Assembly (NCBI RefSeq): GCF_902459505.1
Contig: NC_047086.1
Span: 113,759,670 to 113,823,669 of the forward strand
DNA: 64,000 bases
Direction: 5' to 3'
From: Geotrypetes seraphini
Taxonomy: Eukaryota; Chordata; Amphibia; Gymnophiona; Dermophiidae
Shown here: piece by piece, positions 28,366-39,771 of the stretch
Numbering within the stretch: position 1 is the first letter of the stretch
Layout: the number at the start of each line of letters is the position of its first letter
Translations under genes and position numbers: made by a program
The notes under the pieces: generated by a model
Told to the model about the DNA's origin: nothing
Seen by the model: only the letters and a program-made list of their open reading frames with translations
Databases searched by the model: none

Positions 28366-29505
28366 AGGACGATATCAAAATCTGCAATAGAGTAGACACC
28401 CTGGATGGTATGAATAACATGAAGAAAGATGTAGTGAAGCTTGAAGAATGGTCTGAAATTTGGCAGCTAAAATTTAATGCTAAGAAATGCAAGGTCATGC
28501 ATTTGGGCTGCAAAAACCCAAGGGAATGGTACAGTTTAGGGAGTGAAGAGCTTATGTGCACGACAGAAGAGCGGGACTTGGGTGTAATTGTAAGTAATGA
28601 TCTTAAGGTGGCCAAACAGGTTGAAAAGGTGACGGTGAAAGTTTGAAAGATGCTAGGGTGCCTAGGGAAAGGTATGGCCAGTAGGAAAAAGGAGGTATTG
28701 ATGCCCCTGTATAAGACTCTGGTGAGACCTCATTTAGATTAGAACTGGTCTCAAACTCGCGGCCTGGGGACCACATGCGGCCCGCCAGGTACTATTTTGA
28801 GGCCCTCGGTAGGTTTATCATAATCACAAAAGTAAAATAGCCAAAAGGAAAGATTTATAAACTATAAAGAGTTTTACCTCATGCAAAATTGTAATTTCTT
28901 TAATAAGACATTAACTATTTTTTTCTGCGGCCCTCCAAGTACTGACAAATCCAAAATGTGGCCCTGCAAAGAGTTTGAGTTTGAGACCACTGGATTAGAA
29001 TGTGTATAATTCTGGAGACTACACCTTCAAAAAGATATAAAAAGGATGAAGTCTGTCCAGAGGAAGGACACTAAAATGGTGCATGGTCTTTGTCATAAGA
29101 TGTATGGGGACAGACTTAAAGATCTCAATATGTATACGTTGGAGAAAAGGTGGGAGAGGGGAGATATGATAGAGACGTTTAAATACCTATGTGGCGTAAA
29201 TGCGCATGAGTCGAGTCTCTTTCATTTGAAAGGAAGCTCTAGAATGAGAGGGCATAGGATGAAGTAAAGAGGTGATAGGCTCAGAAGTAAGCTAAGGAAA
29301 TACTTTTTTAAAGAAAGGGTGGTAGATGCATGGAACAGTCTCCCGGTAGAGGTGGTGGAGACAGAGACTTTCTGAATTCAAGAAAGAATAAGATAGGCAC
29401 ATGGGACCTCTTAGAGAGAGGAAGAGATAATGGTTACTGCGGGTGGGCAGACTGGATGAATCATTTGGCCTTTATCTGCCATCATATTTCTCTGTTTATA
29501 TTTGC
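28366..29505 (+). mobile_element. CR1/Rex-like LINE (second lineage), split by a hAT
   Basis: Reads FNAKKCKVMHLGCKNP, TTEERDLGVIVSNDLKVA, KEVLMPLYKTLVRPHLD, then after the hAT QRKDTKMVHGL, LEKRWERGDMIETFKYLCG and ERVVDAWNSLPVEVVET. It ends with GGGCAGACTGGATGAATCAT, then TTATCTGCCATCATATTTCT and CTGTTTATA. The 3' end differs from the octamer-tailed CR1 and matches the inverted fragment at 55330-55420. It has an early frameshift and several stops, so it is an old copy. Confidence 0.75.
28745..28992. mobile_element. Small hAT (248 bp) with exact 8-bp target duplication
   Basis: Flanked by GATTAGAA at 28737-28744 and 28993-29000. Ends CTGGTCTCAAACTC and GAGTTTGAGACCACTG are inverted repeats apart from two missing bases on the left. 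The interior has GCGGCC and ATGCGGCCCGCC on the left and CTGCGGCCCTCC on the right, AT-rich between. It interrupts the LINE between VRPHL and the following ECV codons. Confidence 0.85.
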
Positions 29506-29625
29506 CGATCTGTGTCCAGCACATATTGGGGTATGGTTACCAAAGCACCTTAAACACTAATCCCCAAATTCTGTATATGATGCCTTAACTTGTGTGTACA
29601 ATTTGGTGAGACAGCTGATTTATAC

Positions 29626-30525
29626 CCATAAGAATTGCCATCTCCGGATCAGATCCTAGGTCCATCAAGTCTGGCGATCCGCACACGCGAAGGTGTACTC
29701 TGGCATAGTTTTAATCCCCATATCACTCTAAGATTCTCATAAGGAGATGTGCATCTAGTTTACCCTAACCCGTATCACTTTATGCCACACATAAGGAGAT
29801 GTACATCTAGCTTACCCTTAAATCCTAGAACGGTGGATTCCACAATTACCTCTTCTAGGAGAGCATTCCAGGTGTCCACCACTTGTTGCATGAAGCAGAA
29901 CTTCCTGATATTTGTCCTGAACTTGTCCCCCTTTAGCTTCAGTCCATGTCCTCTTGTCCGTGTCACATTGGACATTGTAAATAATTTTTTTTCCTGCTCT
30001 ATTTTGTCGATTCCTTTCAGTATTTTGAAAGTCTCGATCATATCCCTTCGCAGTCTCTTCTTAAGGGAGAACAATCCCAGTCTCTTAAGTCGTTCCTCGT
30101 ATTCCAAGTTCTCCATACCTTTTATTAGCTTCGTTGCTCGTCTCTGCACCCTCTCCAGCAGTTTTATATCCTTCTTTAAGTATGGAGACCAATGTTGGAC
30201 GCAGTATTCCAAGTGTGGTCTGACCATTGCTCTATAAAACGGCATTATTACTTTCTCTGATCTCGTGATTCCCTTCTTTATCATGCCTAGCATTCTATTT
30301 GTGTTATTCACTGCCGCTGCACATTGCGCCGACGGCTTCAGGATCCTATCAATTAGTACACCCAGGTCCTTTTCCTGTTCGGTTTTTCCCAGAGTTGCAC
30401 CTGACATACTATACTTGTGTTCCTCATTCTTTCTGCCTAAGTGCATCACTGCATTTTTCCACATTAAACTTCATCTACCATTTATCTGCCCATTTCTCCA
30501 ATCAACTCAATTTAATTGTCTAACA
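29626..30525 (-). mobile_element. CR1 LINE, 5'-truncated, minus strand
   Basis: A 229-codon open frame at 30464-29775 encodes the RT thumb and C-terminus: [96 protein letters not shown]. The 3' end, at low coordinates, has the GGATCAGATCCTAGGTCCAT and GGCGATCCGCACACGCGAAG signature. The long frame suggests a fairly young copy. Confidence 0.85.
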
Positions 30526-31849
30526 AGCTTAATCATTACTGATAATTGGTAATTAATACTTCATAGTTGATGCTAATTGGCAGTAATTAGAAGTTATGCA
30601 CACAAATTGGTAGGTGCATTCAATAAAGTGATGCACGCCAGCTCTAGTGAGCGAATCTGGCTAGGGGAGGAGCCTGTGTGGATTGTGTGCACTGTTATAG
30701 AATATGCCTGATGTGCAGGTATATAGGCCTGGTTTTCCTTGGCCTAAATGGGTATGCCTAAAAAGTTAAGACCACACTGATGCTAAGCGTGATTCTTTAA
30801 GGTGCGAATACCTTTTATAGAATCATGCTAAACACCATTCTAGTCAGCACCAATAGAATATGGCCCATAATTCTGAGTTACCGCATGAGAGCATTGAGGT
30901 GTTTTGCAGAAATTACCTGTTTACGTGTGTTAGAGGATTTTTCTGGGAGGTGGTTTCTTGGTTTGGTTTCTTTATTTATATCCCGCCCTTACCTTGGGTG
31001 GGTTCAAATTAGCATACAAAAATACATACAAAACTGACAATAAATACACCTGCAAAAATACAAAAAATAAAATACATAGGCAACCAGCACCTCAATGTCA
31101 TCTCTTCTTCATTAACCATGGTGTGATGAGTGTGAACTGGGCATGCAAACTTAATCTTGTTTAGCATGTCCTCATTAATACATGTTAATGGGGAAACAGC
31201 TTAGTTAACCCTGGATCATTTAGCGCCTCCTACATTAAAACCTTGAGTTAACTTGCACTAATGACTAAATTAGCGCACAACCTGCATAAAATAATCCCCC
31301 CAAATAGAATAGGATCAGATTTGTAGTCAACGTGCTAAAATCCGTGTTAATTGCAATTCCTAATGCCCTTTCATAAACGTACCCCATTGTTAGGTATTGT
31401 GCATTAGATAAAGTGAAAATAGAGTATTTACAGGTGCACAACCTGCATAACCTTGAATGACCTGGTTGATTATGAACTAATGTAGGGGTGTGTCTTCTAA
31501 AGAGCGTTAAGCCCTTACGCGCATAGAAGCACATGACAGGGCTTACCACACGTTAAAGCATTTTGCAATAACCATTTTGTATACACCTATGTACATGATA
31601 TTGATTTATTCTGATTTTAATTTTTTTTTTACAGGAGGCATGACATAGGTGGGGAAGTGTTTAATCAGGTAGCATATCCATATAAGTGTGCACTATTTTG
31701 TTGAGTGTGGCATAATGCGTGAGCCTTAGTGCCTCCTAGATAAGAGGCAGTAGGTGTTCTTTCATTATTATTTTTTTTTTTCAGGTAATGGGTGCCAGTG
31801 GAAACATTAGCACATGACCTGAAAAAAAAAAAGCATTGAAAATGCCCTA
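30526..31849. other. Intergenic, mostly diverged non-coding repeats
   Basis: Contains 'TTATAGAATATGCC', 'TTTTATAGAATCATGC' and 'AATAGAATATGGCCC' words like those at 48.1-48.4 and 55.7-56.1 kb, indicating MITE remains. At 30960-31080 there is a minus-strand LINE/SINE tail type (TTTATTTATATCCCGCCC ... AAAATACATA). No gene is supported. Confidence 0.35.
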
Positions 31850-31940
31850 TATCTAAACTAAACTAAACCTTAGGTTTGTATAACGCGCCATCTCCACAAG
31901 CGTAGAGCTCGGCACGGTTTACAGGATTAGAGTGAAAAGG
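31850..31940 (-). mobile_element. L2-like LINE 3' tail with (TTTAG)n end, minus strand
   Basis: CTAAACTAAACTAAACC, GGTTTGTATAACGCGCCATC and GAGCTCGGCACGGTTTACAG are the inverse of the tails at 34055-34140 and 50690-50765. It is strongly 5' truncated. Confidence 0.65.
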
Positions 31941-32157
31941 AGCTACAATGAAGGGTTATAGGAAAGGAGCTAGGAAGATAAAGAGGGACAGGGTACCAAA
32001 GAGCGGGAGGTGTTAGATTTTTGAAAAGAGCCAAGTTTTCAGGTGTTGGCTTATTTCACAGAAGTGTCCCACACTAGCTCACGCTAATCCCATTTCCTTG
32101 TGCCATTTAATATACATACTCAGAGTGAATAGATGTACTGGGCATACTCCCAACTAT

Positions 32158-32900
32158 GGGCTAGATTCATGAATCTGCCCAATCGGGACCGATCTTTGTC
32201 TGATCCGGGCAGGTCCAATGGATTCTCCAAACTGCAATATGCAGATGGGGGTGATGGAAGAAAGCCCACATCTGCCTGCCTGAATCGCTCTATAGCAATC
32301 CCAGCACATACGCATACCATCTGTAGATGGTCTGCACATGCGCTGGACCTCCGGGCCCGGCAGAGATTTTTTTTTTCTTTGTTTCACTTTTTTTTAGCCC
32401 GTGGTTTTAACCTGCTTAAGCTCGCAGGTTAAATCTACGGGCTTGCACTGCGGGGAAGGGTAGGAGAGTTGGGGCAGGCAGGCGATCAGGGCAGCAGGAG
32501 AGTAGGGATTGCAGGAGAAAAGATAGCTACTTAGCCAGGGGATGCAGGCGATCGTGGCAGGCAGGAGATCCGGGGCAGCGGGATAGTCAAGGCAGCAGGA
32601 GATCGGGGCTGACACGGCAAAGGGCAAAGAGCAGGGCGGCAGAAGGCAGGGCAGTCAGAAAGGGCTTAAGCGATTGCTGAGGACCAGTCGCTTGTTTGTG
32701 ATCGGCCAGCCCAGTCTGTGTTGCAGGGTTTTGGTTAGTGAATCGCGTTCGTGCCTACTTGCATGCCATTGCCCTCATTTGCATGCGCGGATCGGAGGAT
32801 GGTCGGCAGAGAGGTAAGTGAATCGGGCCAGAGGAAATCGGGTCGTAAAGGGGTCGAAAACTGATTGGTACACGATCAGTTTGATTTGTGAATCTAGCCC
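32158..32900. mobile_element. TIR DNA transposon, non-autonomous (743 bp), possible 3-bp TAT duplication
   Basis: Begins GGGCTAGATTCATGAATCT and ends TTGTGAATCTAGCCC; the outer 14 bases pair with one mismatch. TAT lies on each side (32155-32157 and 32901-32903). A second inverted match joins CAATCGGGACCGATC with the right-side CGATCAG. The interior has CAGGCGATC-rich repeats. A 3-bp duplication suggests the Harbinger/PIF group, but TAT is not the usual TWA, so the superfamily is uncertain. Confidence 0.65.
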
Positions 32901-32999
32901 TATGATCCCTTTTTCTCTCTTTTGCTCTTACCGTATGAGTCCTATAATGGAGTATAGAAAACTGAAATCTAGGTTTTACCCCTCAGAATCCTTCCACGG

Positions 33000-33428
33000 T
33001 TATGCCATGGATCAATTTATTTATTTTATTTAAAACATTTATAATCTGCTTTTAACCAAAGCAACTCACAGTTAACATACACAGCCTTGAACACATACAT
33101 GGCAACAAAAATCTAGATAAGTAAATAAAACAAATTAAAATAAGAGTACAGTGCATCGTGACCATCAACGAGAAAAGTTACATCATCATAACTGGGGAAA
33201 AGTACCACTAGCAAAACATTGCTTGTGCAAAGAGATGTCTTCAGTAATTTTCTAAAATGTAACAAATTTCCACAAAATCTCAATACCTGTCAAAGCGTTC
33301 CATAAGAGAGGGCCAGGAATGGAGAAACAAGATTTTATAGTCCTCGCATATTGTACTGTATCCCTTTTGCAACAAACGGTTCTCAGATCTCAATGCTCTG
33401 GATGGCCTGTACAGTATCAAGCACATAC
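33000..33428 (-). mobile_element. Possible minus-strand LINE/SINE 3' region
   Basis: Starts with a TTTATTTATTTTATTTAAAA run and CATTTATAATCTGC, the inverse of an A-rich retroposon tail. Upstream on the minus strand it continues with non-coding sequence that I cannot classify. Confidence 0.3.
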
Positions 33429-33598
33429 CCCCTCTTCTATGAAACTGCACTAGCAGTTTCTAGCACAGAGAGCCGCGCTGAATGGCCCACGCTGCTCCCG
33501 ACGCTCATAGGAATTCTATGAGTGTCGAGAGCAGCGCGGGCCATTTAGCGCGGCTCCACGTACTAGAAACTGCTAGTGCAGTTTCGTAGAAGATGCCC
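33429..33598. mobile_element. Palindromic MITE (about 170 bp)
   Basis: GAAACTGCACTAGCAGTTTC and GCACAGAGAGCCGCGCTGAA on the left are mirrored by TTTAGCGCGGCTCCACGTAC and GAAACTGCTAGTGCAGTTTC on the right. The centre is at ATAGGAATTCTAT (about 33511-33523). It belongs to the same general 'CTTTTACTAA / TAGCGC' family as 43895-44028 and 53993-54152. Confidence 0.7.
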
Positions 33599-34054
33599 TT
33601 AGCCAAATAGTCCGGCAAGGTATCATAAATTTGTGGCTAGGTTGGTTTTTCCAGATGGACACTTAAAGAGAACAGTTCCATCAGAGCATAAAGTCATCCT
33701 TAGTCCATGATAGCTCTTCCCTCCCCACCACAGAGCATATAACTTGCCAATCATAGCATCCCATGCTTTTATCCAGACTCCGTGCGGGCTGAGCACAACA
33801 GGGAGTGAGCAATGCCAGAGAAGACATCAAACTACCTAGAAGATGCCATAGTGTGTGATAAGATGGATGAGAAGTTCTCTTTGATGGTTAACACAGGCAC
33901 AAGGGTGAGCCCCATTAAATGTGTTCATAACAGGATGCAACTGGGGGCAATATTGAGAACAAGTGCGCTGGGAAGACTCGATCCTTAGAAATCCTTCCCA
34001 GTCTTGCTATTCTCTTCATAACCTCTAATTTCTTATTATGTCCTTCCCTCATTT

Positions 34055-34140
34055 ATTGAATTACCTGTAAACCGTGTCGAGCTCTATCTTTATGGAGATG
34101 ATGCGGTATACAAACTTAAGGTTTAGTTTAGTTTAGTCTT
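34055..34140 (+). mobile_element. L2-like LINE 3' tail with (TTTAG)n end
   Basis: ACCTGTAAACCGTGTCGAGC, TATGGAGATGATGCGGTATA, CAAACTTAAGGTTTAGTTTAG. It is identical in layout to the end of the longer copy at 49935-50765. Confidence 0.7.
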
Positions 34141-34638
34141 GCAAAGACAGCAGAATTTGACTGGGAGCTGATCCTGACAAGACCCACAGAAATAACTTTA
34201 GAGATGAAGCCCCGAAGTGTTCTGTTTCAAAGAAATTTGAATTAGCTTTGGCTTCATTAGTAAAATTCTACTGATTGTAGCTTTTCGTGGGAACCCTATT
34301 AAGGCCCATGCTGGACAGTTGGAGGTTTCTGAACTCCAAAATTCAAGGGACCAATGTCCTAAGAAATAAGATGGGAAACCGGAACAATTATGTATGTTTA
34401 AATTAGAGCCAGTAGTACAGCCTCCTATGTTAAAAAATATTTATTAAAGTTTAGAAAATCCCAATAGAGTAAGAAGGTGTAAGTATAGCCATGTACTCCC
34501 ATCTCCTCAGTATTCAGACTGTAGGAGATTGCAGGCGATCTCCCACAGTCTCTGGCGAACCCAGAAATTCAATGTTGGTGCTGTATCCTGTGGCTGGCAT
34601 TGAATCTTTAGCCAGCTAGGCTAATATTTAGTGGCTAG

Positions 34639-37218
34639 TGGGCGTCCTGAGTAGTTTGCTGAGAAGAGTGTCCCTAATGTGTAGGCAAATTTTCCTGGAA
34701 TATATCGTTGCAGATTTTTTTCCTATGCCTACAAGAAGGGGGGAAACAGAGTGGTTTTCCACCACCTACCTTTGGCTCTTCAACGCTTTGGCAGACTGTA
34801 ATTACAGCCTTTACAGTTCAGCCTGCAACTTCGGGTGTATCTGCTGCTGTGAGTGGAGAAACTCACAGCTTGGACGGCGAGATGTCGCTCTCGCTGAGCC
34901 TGCGAGGACCACATACACCCCCAAAGCCTGGAGAAACATCGGCAGGAGGGCTCGCCAAGTACATCGAGTAATCATCAGAAAGCTGACTCCTGTGTTGGAG
35001 CATTTGCGTGCTGGGAGTGTGGAGCAAGTGGGAGCAAGCGGTGGTGAGGCTGTTAAGAGTCCGGAGATCAAAGAATTGAAAGACCAGAAAGAAGAAATAA
35101 AAACTTTGAAAGAGAATATTGTATTATTGAAATCAGATATGCAAGAAGAAAAGAAGGAAATAAAAATGATTGGAAGCCATCATGATATACTTGTAAAGGA
35201 TAATTTGATTATAAGGAGAAAATTGGAAGTACTTGAAAATAATAGTCGCATTAATAATTTACGCTTAATTAACTTTCCAAGGGTTCCGTCAATTTCCCCA
35301 AGTGAAATGATAAAGCGTTATTTTCTGGAAATACTTAAAATTCCTGAGAATTCTTTACCACCTTTGTCAAGAGTGTATTATCTACCTACAAAGACTCAGG
35401 ACTCTCAGAAGAAAGAAGGTGTTGGAAAACCTCAGGAAAGTTCCCTGGACGTTTCTGCATTATTGGAACAATCAGATAGAGAAGTGGCTATTTCAGCCAC
35501 TCTCTTATTGTTTGTGGCTTTGGCTCCAGACAAAGACTGGATTCTTAAACTTTTCTTTAAAAATAGATCCAGAGACTTCCTGGGTTTCCATATTCAAATT
35601 TTTCCTGATGTCTCTAGGGAGACTCAAAAGAGAAGAAGGGAATTTCTATTATTGAAACCAGGTGTGACTCAAATTGGAGGTTTATTTTTCCTTAGATATC
35701 CTTGTAAATGTGTAGTAAGGTATCGTACTTTAAAATATGTTCTTTGAACTGGCTCATTTGACGGCCTTCCTCTCCAATAAGTGCCTTGAAATGGAATAAT
35801 ATCTAAGTCCAAGTAATAATTTAGCTTTATTCAGCATCAGATAATGAGCTTTCTTCTTAATTATTAGTTAGTTCAATCACTCCTATTTTTTTAAATCATG
35901 GATCCTAATTTGGAGGACTAGTGTGTGATTAAGTAGAGAAATAATTTCTTATTATAATTTGATTTATTTCCTGGATGGAAAGTAATTTTAATTTTAATAT
36001 TATGTTATCTTAATTACACTTTGTACAAGATGATATGCTTGTCAAATAATGTGAAAATTTATAAATAAAAAAAAAAAAAAAAAGAGTCCGGAGATCACTC
36101 TCTGGGGAAGAAGCCAAAGAAAACCTGGCAGTTATCTCCCTCCTCAAGCCGCTGGTGAGACCACAGGCAGTAACATTGGATTCTTATCTGGACGGCGATT
36201 GAGAACTTACATTTGGTATGCACAAATTTTCTTTCTATCACTTCAAATTCAATCTCTAGGATAAGTCTTTTGGAGACTTCTGTTCAACAGCACCAGGTGG
36301 ATTTAAATAAATTAGAGAAGATAACAAATGACACCTCAAATTTGGTTACTAAACAAATAAATGTCCGATAAAATGATGTTTTGAGGAAAATTGAAAATTT
36401 AGAAAATCAACAAAATAATTTGAACTTGAGGATTCTTAATTTTCCGATTGCTAAGTTTATGTCACCACAAGAACTTTTTAAGAACTTTAACAGTTTTGAA
36501 AGTTCTGGAAACAAGCCTTCCCCCATTACAGAGAATTTATTATTTAAAACAAATGCAAAAGGGAAAAACTCCAGAAGTTGAAAATACACAATTGGATGTC
36601 TCTGCTATATTGCAATCTTCTGATATTGAAATTCAGGGATGGGCGACATTATTGGTCTCTCTTGTATTTCTACAGGACAAAGAAATGCTGTTGAAGTTAT
36701 ACTTTAACTTAAAACAAGTCACCTATTTAGGTGAAAGGATATATATATTTCCAGATGTCTCTAAATGGACACAATCCAGGAGGAAAGAGTTTTTATTATT
36801 GCGTCCAAAAGTGATAGCCTTGAGGGCAGTGTTTCAATTGAGATTTCCTTGTAAATGCTTTGTTTCCCATAAAGGGAATAAATATATTTTTTTTGAACCT
36901 GCCCAATTAGGTTTTTTTCTTGAGGGTAAAGGAGTCTCAACGCAGCCAGAAGGAAACATGTTATTTAGTGCGGTGATTAATTTAAAAAGGGTAGGTTAAC
37001 ATCAATTGCTGCTCTATTTTCTTTATTTCTCATTGTATATGAATTCCCCTTTTACCGAGTGGTTTTCCTTAATTTTGCTCTGTCTCACTAGACTGTTAAG
37101 TATTTCATTGTTTCATTTCCTGGTGCTTAGTCTGATTAATTAAGCGATGTTATACTTTTGTATTTCCTTTTACATCTATGTATTTTGGATGTATTGAATT
37201 GATAAATTTTTTAAAAAA
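34639..37218 (+). mobile_element. L1/Tx1-like LINE, ORF1-containing copy with target duplication, split by a second L1-like copy
   Basis: Flanked by AATATTTAGTGGCTAG (34623-34638) and AATATTCAGTGGCTAG (37219-37234), one mismatch in 16. The first part encodes an ORF1 N-terminus. After the inner insertion it continues with a coiled-coil (LENQQNNL), an RRM-like start (NLRILNFPI) and the C-terminal IFPDVSKWTQSRRKEFLLLR and LRFPCKCFVSH. It ends in an A-rich stretch, TTTTTTAAAAAAAA. Frameshifts and stops break ORF1. It has no ORF2, so this copy looks internally deleted or SINE-like. Confidence 0.75.
35071..36081 (+). mobile_element. L1/Tx1-like LINE, 5'-truncated ORF1 copy with exact 16-bp target duplication
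   Basis: Flanked by AAGAGTCCGGAGATCA at 35055-35070 and 36082-36097, exact over 16 bases, with a poly-A tail at 36063-36081. It encodes a long charged coiled coil (KDQKEEIKTLKENIVLLKSD), an RRM (NNLRLINFPRVPSISPSEM) and a C-terminal domain (FPDVSRETQKRRREFLLLKP, RYPCKCVV), stopping at 35745-35747. The ORF1 part is open to its stop. It has no ORF2. This is a classic target-primed insertion, younger than its host element. Confidence 0.85.
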
Positions 37219-37480
37219 AATATTCAGTGGCTAGCCAATTAAGTCTCAACTCCCAGAGACAGACCACCATTTTAGGCACCTCTCTTTGATTGGCAGCCAC
37301 CGAATTTTGACAGTGACGTCATGCAACATAGCCAGTCACCGGCCAATCTGTTAAGCTGAATTTTCAGCAGGAGTTTGTCGCCTGTCTGCTGCTGAATGTC
37401 ACGGGATAGCTGGCTATATGCTATTTAGCTGGACAAGAGCTGTTCCCAACCGGCTAAATAGCGCTGAATGTTCTTCTCTA

Positions 37481-38459
37481 TGTGTGTAAAAATGTGTTTT
37501 ATTAAATAAATACATGCATATATTCTAACTGCCTCCAGTCTACCTAAACCTCATCCAGGGGAATGCCCACCCTCAAGATTGTCTAAAACTAAAAGCATGT
37601 TTTCTATGCTTGTACTTTTTTTTTTTTTTAATGAATATACAGTATATGGTTGTACAATTTTCAAAAGCCCTTAAGTGCTTGTAAAAATTGGCATTACACC
37701 TGGGAAATATTTGTAAAACAGATTTCCTTAATGATTCTTTTCCTGCTCCACCCCCTTCCAAACTGGAAATTAACACTAGGGCATTAATGTCTTTCATTAC
37801 TAAGGTGTTAAGAGGCAAAGATTGCACGCTGATGGGGAGCTCTACTAGAGACTCAATAGGCCTACCTGATAGGTTGGCCTCAGAAGAAGTCATGAGGGGG
37901 GGGGGGGGTTGGGGGAGTTCTATCCAGGGACTGGGAGATGCCCCAGACGTTGATGCTGCATTAGCCATCATAGGCTTAACATTAGTAGGTAACAAATGGC
38001 AGTCAATCGGGCCCATTAACACTGGAGTTGAACTCTTAAGTTTCGCTTTCCTCTTTCCCATTATCATAGAAGTAATATTTAAATCTCAAAATAGAAAGGG
38101 AATTAAACAGTTATATACCTAAATTACTCCAGTCACTCCACGTAGCTCCCAAGGGGCCTGGCGTACCCCTTTGGCCACGCTGCAGCATCTCTTAACAGAA
38201 AAGGGAAGGACCTAGATGACACGGTCCCGACGTGCCCGCAGATGCCTGCACGGGGGTCAGCACCAAAAGTCACCAGCAGGCAACATTACCAAACGCTGTG
38301 TCCCCAAAGAGCAGGAAACAGTCCCTCGATCTCAAACCAGACAGGAAATAGAAATCTCCCCTGCCTGTCTTTTTTATTTATTTTTTCCTTGGCACAGATA
38401 TTTTGCATGTATTACACACACCAAATATCTGCTCCGTAAAAAATAAAATAAAAGACAGA
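37481..38459. other. No recognised gene
   Basis: Contains a T run at 37618-37630 and a G run near 37897-37908. Two reading frames around 37.57-38.12 kb overlap on opposite strands, have no family resemblance and lack splice context. Treated as non-coding. Confidence 0.35.
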
Positions 38460-39000
38460 CAGGCCTATTCAAAAAAATGTGCGTCCTCCCAAACGCGGCT
38501 TCCCCTCCCGATGCTGTCCCCAAATCAGGTGCAACTCACCTCCCCCCCGACTGGCACGGCCCACCCATGAGTGACACAACCTGGCCCAACACCACGCCCA
38601 TTAAAAGTTGGAAGCAGAAGGGGTGCTTGGTCCCTCCTGCTCCGTAGATTTACCAACCCCTCGGCTGGGCCGAGTCCTGCACCCTCCCCCCTGACATCCA
38701 AGTTGGGAACAGGAGGGGTGCTCTATCCTTCCTGCTCTGTAGGCCCACCAATCCCTCAGCCGGGCTGATCCCGGCACCCCCCTACCTCCAAGTTGGGAGT
38801 AGGAGAGTGCTCGGTCCCTCCTGCTCCTCTGGGTCATGACGCGTCTGCCTGGGCCTTAGGCCCTGCTCTGGTGCATCATGTGATGCACAGGGAGGAGCCT
38901 AAGGCCCTGATTGGCTCAGATGCTTCGGGTTCCTCCCCCCTTTGGAAGGGGCCTGAGGCGCCTGAGCCAATCAGAGACTTCCTTAGGGCTGAGCCTATCT
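38460..39000. repeat. Tandem repeat (three units of about 92 bp) plus GC-rich foldbacks
   Basis: Units start AAGTTGG at 38604, 38700 and 38790, each with AGGAGGGGTGCTCGGTCCCTC-like wording, CCTGCTC, and CCACCAATCCCTC. Beyond them GGGCCTTAGGCCCTGC pairs with GCCTAAGGCCC, and GATTGGCTCAGATGC pairs with GCGCCTGAGCCAATC. This is probably the interior of a DNA transposon whose ends I could not place. Confidence 0.6.
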
Positions 39001-39124
39001 CTTAGTTTTAGTGAGTTATAAAAATTAAGAAAGCGAGTCTTCTCATGGGTTTTCATTGTTTAGCTTGCTGTGTAACTACATGACCAATATGTGTTATAGC
39101 AACAGTACATATTTAACTGATTTC

Positions 39125-39178
39125 TCTCCGACCTGATTCACTTACCTCTCTGCCGACCATCCTCCGATCCACGCATGT
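39125..39178 (-). repeat. Inverted fragment of the 32158-32900 transposon family
   Basis: GATTCACTTACCTCTCTGCC and GACCATCCTCCGATCC are the reverse complement of 32777-32826. Only about 50 bases are shared, a broken remnant. Confidence 0.7.
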
Positions 39179-39771
39179 CTCAGCAGTCTTACATAAAGTT
39201 GGTGTGAGGCGAGACTTGAAAACGGGAAATGAGGCTTACTAGTGCTTGCTTTCTCATTTTCGCTTAATATGTGTGCTTGTGTATTTATCTCTGTAGAGTC
39301 AGGATATTCAGATTCTAAAAAATAAACATTTATATTTTTGGCTTGTCTCCCAGACTTTGATTCAAATAATCCATCAGTCTTAGGGCGTTTTATTTGCAAA
39401 TAGCACTAAAGATAAATGAATAATAAAAGACCTTGAGTTGATTTGCTAGCATAACAGAATTAATTTTCAAAATAGTGTACAGGGAGATACATACGTAAAA
39501 TATTAACACTTAACAAATAGAAACCTGAGCTGCTTATGGAATAGAGGTATGTACTTTTGTGCTATGCTTATCAACCATTTTTACAGAGGCAATTCTAACA
39601 ATTGTTAGGCAAATCTTTTAGTTTTTTTCCCAAAAAGAAAAAGCACAATGGGCCTCCAAGAATGGGTTTACAACTCTTGTTGCTGACCCAGGCTGTGTTT
39701 TGGCAGAATGTCTGCATCAGGGATCTATTAAAAACAATATAAATATATGTATATACAAAAACAAACTTAAA

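Larger units (their letters stand above)
34495..37480. repeat. Unclassified repeat split by an L1-like insertion
   Basis: The pieces 34495-34638 and 37219-37480 become continuous when the L1-like element and one copy of its target duplication are removed. They contain GGCTGGCATTGAAT, AGCCAGCTAGGC and, on the right, GCTATTTAGCTGGACAAGAG and CCGGCTAAATAGCGCTGAAT. The ends have loosely inverted similarity, suggesting a DNA transposon, but no clear duplication flanks it. Confidence 0.35.

Noticed and set aside
37573-38122. Overlapping frames of 164 and 144 codons on opposite strands
   Set aside because: Antiparallel overlap, a polyglycine run from a G tract and no recognised domain or splice context.
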